Source: a bacterium
GTDB lineage: Bacteria > Bacillota > Bacilli > Lactobacillales > Streptococcaceae
Assembly: GCA_905221295.1 (NCBI GenBank)
Contig: CAJNCP010000001.1
Span: forward strand, 248,001-312,000
Direction: 5' to 3'
Length of the DNA stretch: 64,000 bases
Numbering within the stretch: the stretch's first letter is position 1; each line of letters begins with the position of its first letter. Positions 60,892-64,000 of this stretch are shown piece by piece. The notes beneath the pieces were generated by a model. That model saw only the letters and a program-made list of their open reading frames with translations. It was not told the DNA's origin and did not search any database. Both the position numbers and the translations under genes were made by a program.

Positions 60892-61865
60892 GAAAACCAA
60901 AGATAACGGTGATTGGTGGAGGAACTGGTATCCCCGTCATTTTGAAAAGCTTGCGAGAAAAGGATGTTGATATCGCAGCCATCGTAACGGTAGCTGATGA
61001 TGGTGGCTCTTCTGGTGAACTAAGAAAGAATATCCAACAGCTGACACCACCAGGTGATCTTCGCAATGTCCTGGTAGCCATGTCGGATATGCCCAAGTTT
61101 TATGAGAAGGTTTTTCAGTACCGATTTTCAGAAGAGGCTGGAGCTTTTGCGGGTCATCCACTGGGGAATATTATCATAGCAGGGCTCTCTGAAATGCAAG
61201 GGTCCACTTATAATGCCATGCAGCTGCTAAGTCTCTTTTTCCACACAACAGGAAAAATCTACCCCTCAAGCGATCAGCCTTTGACACTGCATGCAGTCTT
61301 TAGAGACGGTTCTGAGGTGGCAGGTGAGAGCCACATTGCAGATCATCCAGGCATGATCGACCATGTATATGTGACTAATACCTTGGATGATGAAATACCC
61401 CAAGCCAGCCGTCGAGTGGTCACTACTATTCTCGAGAGTGACATGATTGTCTTGGGTCCTGGTTCCCTCTTTACATCGATTTTGCCTAATATCGTGATCG
61501 AAGAGATTGGGCAAGCGCTCTTGGAGACCAAGGCAGAGATAGCCTATGTCTGCAATATCATGACCCAGCGTGGAGAAACGGAGCGTTTTACAGACAGCGA
61601 CCATGTGGAAGTGCTTCATCGGCACTTAGGACGTCCTTTTATTGATACAGTTCTGGTAAATATCGAGCAAGTTCCAAGAGAATACATGAATACCAACCGA
61701 TTTGATGAATATCTAGTGCAAGTAGAGCATGACTTCGAAGGACTCTGCAAGCAAGTTCCACGCGTGATTTCGTCCAACTTTCTTCGTTTGGAAAATGGAG
61801 GTGCCTTTCATGATGGAGATTTGATTGTGGATGAATTGATGCGCATCATACAGGTGAGAAAATGA
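60888..61865 (+). CDS. yvcK: YvcK-family protein (CofD-like), growth and wall regulator
   Basis: 325 residues. N-terminal [40 protein letters not shown] and [13 protein letters not shown] mark the CofD-like fold. In B. subtilis YvcK is needed on gluconeogenic media and binds UDP-GlcNAc. Overlaps rapZ and whiA by 4 bp each. Confidence 0.96.
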   Translation: MRKPKITVIGGGTGIPVILKSLREKDVDIAAIVTVADDGGSSGELRKNIQQLTPPGDLRNVLVAMSDMPKFYEKVFQYRFSEEAGAFAGHPLGNIIIAGLSEMQGSTYNAMQLLSLFFHTTGKIYPSSDQPLTLHAVFRDGSEVAGESHIADHPGMIDHVYVTNTLDDEIPQASRRVVTTILESDMIVLGPGSLFTSILPNIVIEEIGQALLETKAEIAYVCNIMTQRGETERFTDSDHVEVLHRHLGRPFIDTVLVNIEQVPREYMNTNRFDEYLVQVEHDFEGLCKQVPRVISSNFLRLENGGAFHDGDLIVDELMRIIQVRK

Positions 61866-62773
61866 GTTTTACAGTTGCAGTAAAAGAAGAAATTCTTGGT
61901 CAGCACCATCTCAGTCGTCATGAACTATCAGCCATCATTAAGATGTCAGGTAGTATTGGTCTCTCGACTTCGGGCTTGACTCTGTCTGTTGTGACTGAAA
62001 ATGCCAAGTTAGCTCGGCACCTTTATGAGTCCTTTCTCCATTTTTATGAAATCAAGTCAGAGATTCGTCACCATCAGAGAAGCAATCTTCGCAAGAACCG
62101 TGTCTATACGGTCTACACTGATGAGAGGGTGCAGGAGCTTTTAGCTGATTTGCGGCTTGCGGATTCCTTCTTTGGTTTGGAAACAGGCATTGATCCTGAT
62201 ATTTTAGCAGATGAAGAAGCAGGTCGTTCCTACTTATGTGGGGCCTTTCTGGCAAATGGTAGTATTCGAGATCCTGAGTCTGGCAAATACCAGTTGGAGA
62301 TCAGTTCCGTTTATCTGGACCACGCCCAAGGACTAGCCTCTCTCCTCCAGCAATTTTTACTGGATGCCAAGGTTATTGAGCGCAAGAAAGGTGCAGTTAC
62401 CTATCTCCAACGTGCAGAAGACATCATGGATTTCTTGATTGTGATTGGGGCCATGCTGGCGCGTGATAATTTTGAGCGCGTCAAGATTTTGCGTGAAACC
62501 CGTAATGATCTCAATCGAGCCAATAACGCTGAAACAGCCAATATCGCTCGAACAGTTTCTGCTAGTATGAAGACAATTAATAATATCAGTAAAATCAAAG
62601 ATAGAATGGGTTTGGAAAATTTACCCGTGGATTTGCAAGAGGTAGCACAGTTGCGAATCCAGCACCCAGATTACTCTATCCAGCAGTTGGCAGATAGCCT
62701 GAGCAATCCCCTGACCAAGAGTGGTGTCAACCACAGACTCAGAAAAATAAACAAGATTGCTGATGAATTATGA
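61862..62773 (+). CDS. whiA: DNA-binding protein WhiA
   Basis: 303 residues. N-terminal LAGLIDADG-like fold ([20 protein letters not shown]) and C-terminal helix-turn-helix ([27 protein letters not shown]). Influences division and chromosome segregation in Gram-positives. Last gene of its operon. Confidence 0.96.
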   Translation: MSFTVAVKEEILGQHHLSRHELSAIIKMSGSIGLSTSGLTLSVVTENAKLARHLYESFLHFYEIKSEIRHHQRSNLRKNRVYTVYTDERVQELLADLRLADSFFGLETGIDPDILADEEAGRSYLCGAFLANGSIRDPESGKYQLEISSVYLDHAQGLASLLQQFLLDAKVIERKKGAVTYLQRAEDIMDFLIVIGAMLARDNFERVKILRETRNDLNRANNAETANIARTVSASMKTINNISKIKDRMGLENLPVDLQEVAQLRIQHPDYSIQQLADSLSNPLTKSGVNHRLRKINKIADEL

Positions 62774-62881
62774 AGAGAGCACATAAGATAAGCGGATTTT
62801 AAACTTCTATATGTGCTTGCGGGTATGAATTTGATAAAGAAGGGTGTACTCATGCTTTGAATTCTGGGGATATGAAAATAG
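62774..62881. other. Intergenic region after whiA
   Basis: No gene seen and no clear terminator for whiA before the RNA promoter that starts at 62882. Confidence 0.4.
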
Positions 62882-62910
62882 TTGTAAAAACTCTTAATTC
62901 TTGGTACAAT
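62882..62910 (+). promoter_or_regulatory. Promoter of the candidate small RNA
   Basis: TTGTAA (62882-62887), 17 bp, extended TGGTACAAT with -10 TACAAT at 62905-62910. Well-formed and not followed by any protein gene. Confidence 0.75.
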
Positions 62911-62916
62911 AGAACT

Positions 62917-63100
62917 AAATAAGTAGGGTAGTAGTTTACGAGTGAAAACATGGTATAGCACCTTTGAAAGAAGATGGATTTAGCGAGGGTACACTGAGTT
63001 TAGTAGTATCTAGCTATTGAAGCTTGTGCTATTATCAAGACGACGGTTGAAATCCGTCCACCCATAATAATTAGCCTCAACTTAATGTTGGGGCTTTTGT
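62917..63100 (+). ncRNA. Candidate structured small RNA of about 180 nt
   Basis: Bounded by a good promoter and a terminator. GGGT (62926-62929) can pair with ACCC (63060-63063), closing the molecule. TAGCAC (62956-62961) pairs with GTGCTA (63026-63031). A hairpin like a tRNA T-arm, GACGG TTGAAAT CCGTC, lies at 63042-63058. No frame with a ribosome site is present. Length suits 6S RNA, but I could not verify that or any other family. It is not tmRNA (no CCA end or tag frame). Confidence 0.6.
63073..63100 (+). terminator. Terminator of the candidate small RNA
   Basis: AGCCTCAAC / GTTGGGGCT with TTAAT loop, then TTTTGTCTT. Confidence 0.85.
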
Positions 63101-63189
63101 CTTAATTCAGTCTTTTTTTCTACAATCAAAGTAGCCTTTATAGTATTTCTAGAGGATTTACACATTGCGAATAATATAATTCCATTATA
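63101..63189. other. AT-rich spacer
   Basis: Nothing recognised. A TGCGAATA at 63166-63173 only resembles the competence box. Confidence 0.4.
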
Positions 63190-63220
63190 AAACCACGAAT
63201 CGTTGATTCGTGGTTCTTTT
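63190..63220. terminator. Terminator of the reductase gene, bidirectional
   Basis: ACCACGAATC / GATTCGTGGT with GTT loop. T-runs in both directions. Confidence 0.9.
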
Positions 63221-63221
63221 C

Positions 63222-64000
63222 TTATAAACTGGTCGAGTGTTTGGGTTGTACTTTTTGGTCAGGGTCGATGTAGTTAATGGCATTGTTAACAGCTGTTGGA
63301 GCTTCACCTAGTCCTGTAGCGATCAAATCAATCTTACCTTCATAGTAGCAGCAGTCTCCGATAGCATAGATACCTGCTTGGCTGGATTCTTGCTTGCTGT
63401 TGACGATAATCTTGTGTCGGTTGAGATCCAGACCCCAATTTTTAAGATTACCAACTGATGATTTGAAACCATAGTTGACAAAGAGGTGGTCTACCTCAAT
63501 CGTTTCGGCTTCATCCGATTTGACTTTGGTGATTTCCAGTTTATCAAGTGTTTTTCCATCTCCAAGGAGTTGGCTAGGAACGAATGGTGTCTTGATAGTC
63601 ACAGATGATTCTTGCAGGGCTTGTACACTGTGTTCCAAGGCGCGGAAATTATCTCGACGGTGAACAAGAGTAGTTGGGGCAATTTTTTCAAAAGCCAGAG
63701 CCCAGTCCACTGCTGAGTCCCCTCCACCAAGGATGGTCACTTTCTTACCAGCGTATTGCTGGATGTTGGAAACGTGGTAGTGGATATTTTCATAGTTTTC
63801 AACGCCATCTAGTTCGAGCGGACGCGGTTTAAAGGCACCACCACCCATGGCAATGATGACGGTTTTAGTCAGGTGACTTCCCTTGTTAGTTGTAATGCTA
63901 AATCCTTCATCTTGTTTTTCAATCTCAAGAACCGTTTCGTTGAGGTGAACAGGTGTGTCAAAGCCACTTAATTGTTCAAGCAAACGATTGGTTAACTCTT
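63222..64000 (-). CDS. Ferredoxin/flavodoxin--NADP reductase, TrxB-like (partial)
   Basis: About 259 C-terminal residues. The gene enters from the right edge. The NADPH motif is VTILGGGDSAVDWALAFE, and the FAD motif is IYAIGDCCYYEGKIDLIATG with GEAPTAVNNA. The redox Cys pair CxxC of true thioredoxin reductase is not seen in the NADPH domain (GGGDSAVDWA at the position), which points to the FNR2/YumC type. Likely donor or acceptor for the ferredoxin at 55465-55668. Confidence 0.9.
   Translation of the reverse strand, partial: ELTNRLLEQLSGFDTPVHLNETVLEIEKQDEGFSITTNKGSHLTKTVIIAMGGGAFKPRPLELDGVENYENIHYHVSNIQQYAGKKVTILGGGDSAVDWALAFEKIAPTTLVHRRDNFRALEHSVQALQESSVTIKTPFVPSQLLGDGKTLDKLEITKVKSDEAETIEVDHLFVNYGFKSSVGNLKNWGLDLNRHKIIVNSKQESSQAGIYAIGDCCYYEGKIDLIATGLGEAPTAVNNAINYIDPDQKVQPKHSTSL

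Noticed and set aside
63166..63173. TGCGAATA resembling the competence box TACGAATA
   Set aside because: Two mismatches (one at the critical start) and no gene downstream on that strand.

Overview
The window is chromosomal DNA of a mitis-group Streptococcus (S. mitis / S. oralis / S. infantis type, close to S. pneumoniae). This rests on pneumococcal-like gene order, a 680-residue PBP2b with the pneumococcal motif numbering, a degenerate BOX element, a DivIVA-linked dcw cluster, and a YSIRK/LPxTG sialidase. I made no database search. Family names come from motifs and memory.

Layout. 1-378: end of recG. 460-15402: a sialic-acid (nan) locus. It holds an acetyl esterase, a cell-wall sialidase (nanA), ManNAc-6-P epimerase (nanE), an ABC sialic-acid importer (satABC), a YhcH anomerase-like protein, a DUF624 protein, sialic acid lyase, a ROK kinase and the RpiR-type regulator nanR. 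Four promoters in this locus carry the same two-box operator with an exact 40-bp offset, and several carry cre sites. A methyltransferase gene has been inserted between the kinase and nanR, flanked by a duplicated kinase 3' end. 15658-31472: cell wall and division genes (pbp2B, recR, ddl, murF, a Nudix gene, ywaF-like, ftsA, ftsZ, ylmE, sepF, ylmG, ylmH, divIVA), then a T-box and ileS. 31800-36999: a small membrane protein, gpmA, a MacB/FtsX-type ABC pair and rpsO.

37341-43696 is the accessory highlight. It is a type VII secretion LXG toxin locus: two small helical partner proteins, a TelC-like LXG toxin, and then an array made of an orphan toxin tip, three TipC-like membrane immunity proteins, an unknown AT-rich membrane protein and chimeric remnants. 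43850-47356: an iron-siderophore type ABC importer with a linked esterase. 47399-56904: plsC (minus strand), a P-type ATPase, trmK, a Nif3-like gene, an FAD oxidoreductase, galE, a GT2 glycosyltransferase, ferredoxin (minus strand), a LysM membrane protein and cmk. 57023-62773: folA, a small membrane gene, clpX, engB, ridA, rapZ, yvcK and whiA. 62917-63100: a candidate structured RNA of about 180 nt. 63222-64000: 3' part of a ferredoxin/flavodoxin reductase (minus strand).

How the parts work together. Host glycans are cut by NanA, possibly after the esterase removes acetyl groups. Free sialic acid enters through SatABC and is broken down by YhcH, the lyase, the ROK kinase and NanE to GlcNAc-6-P, under NanR and CcpA control. 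The telC locus arms the cell against neighbours and stores spare toxin-tip and immunity cassettes. Most of the remainder is core housekeeping. No tRNA, rRNA, CRISPR array or complete insertion sequence was seen.
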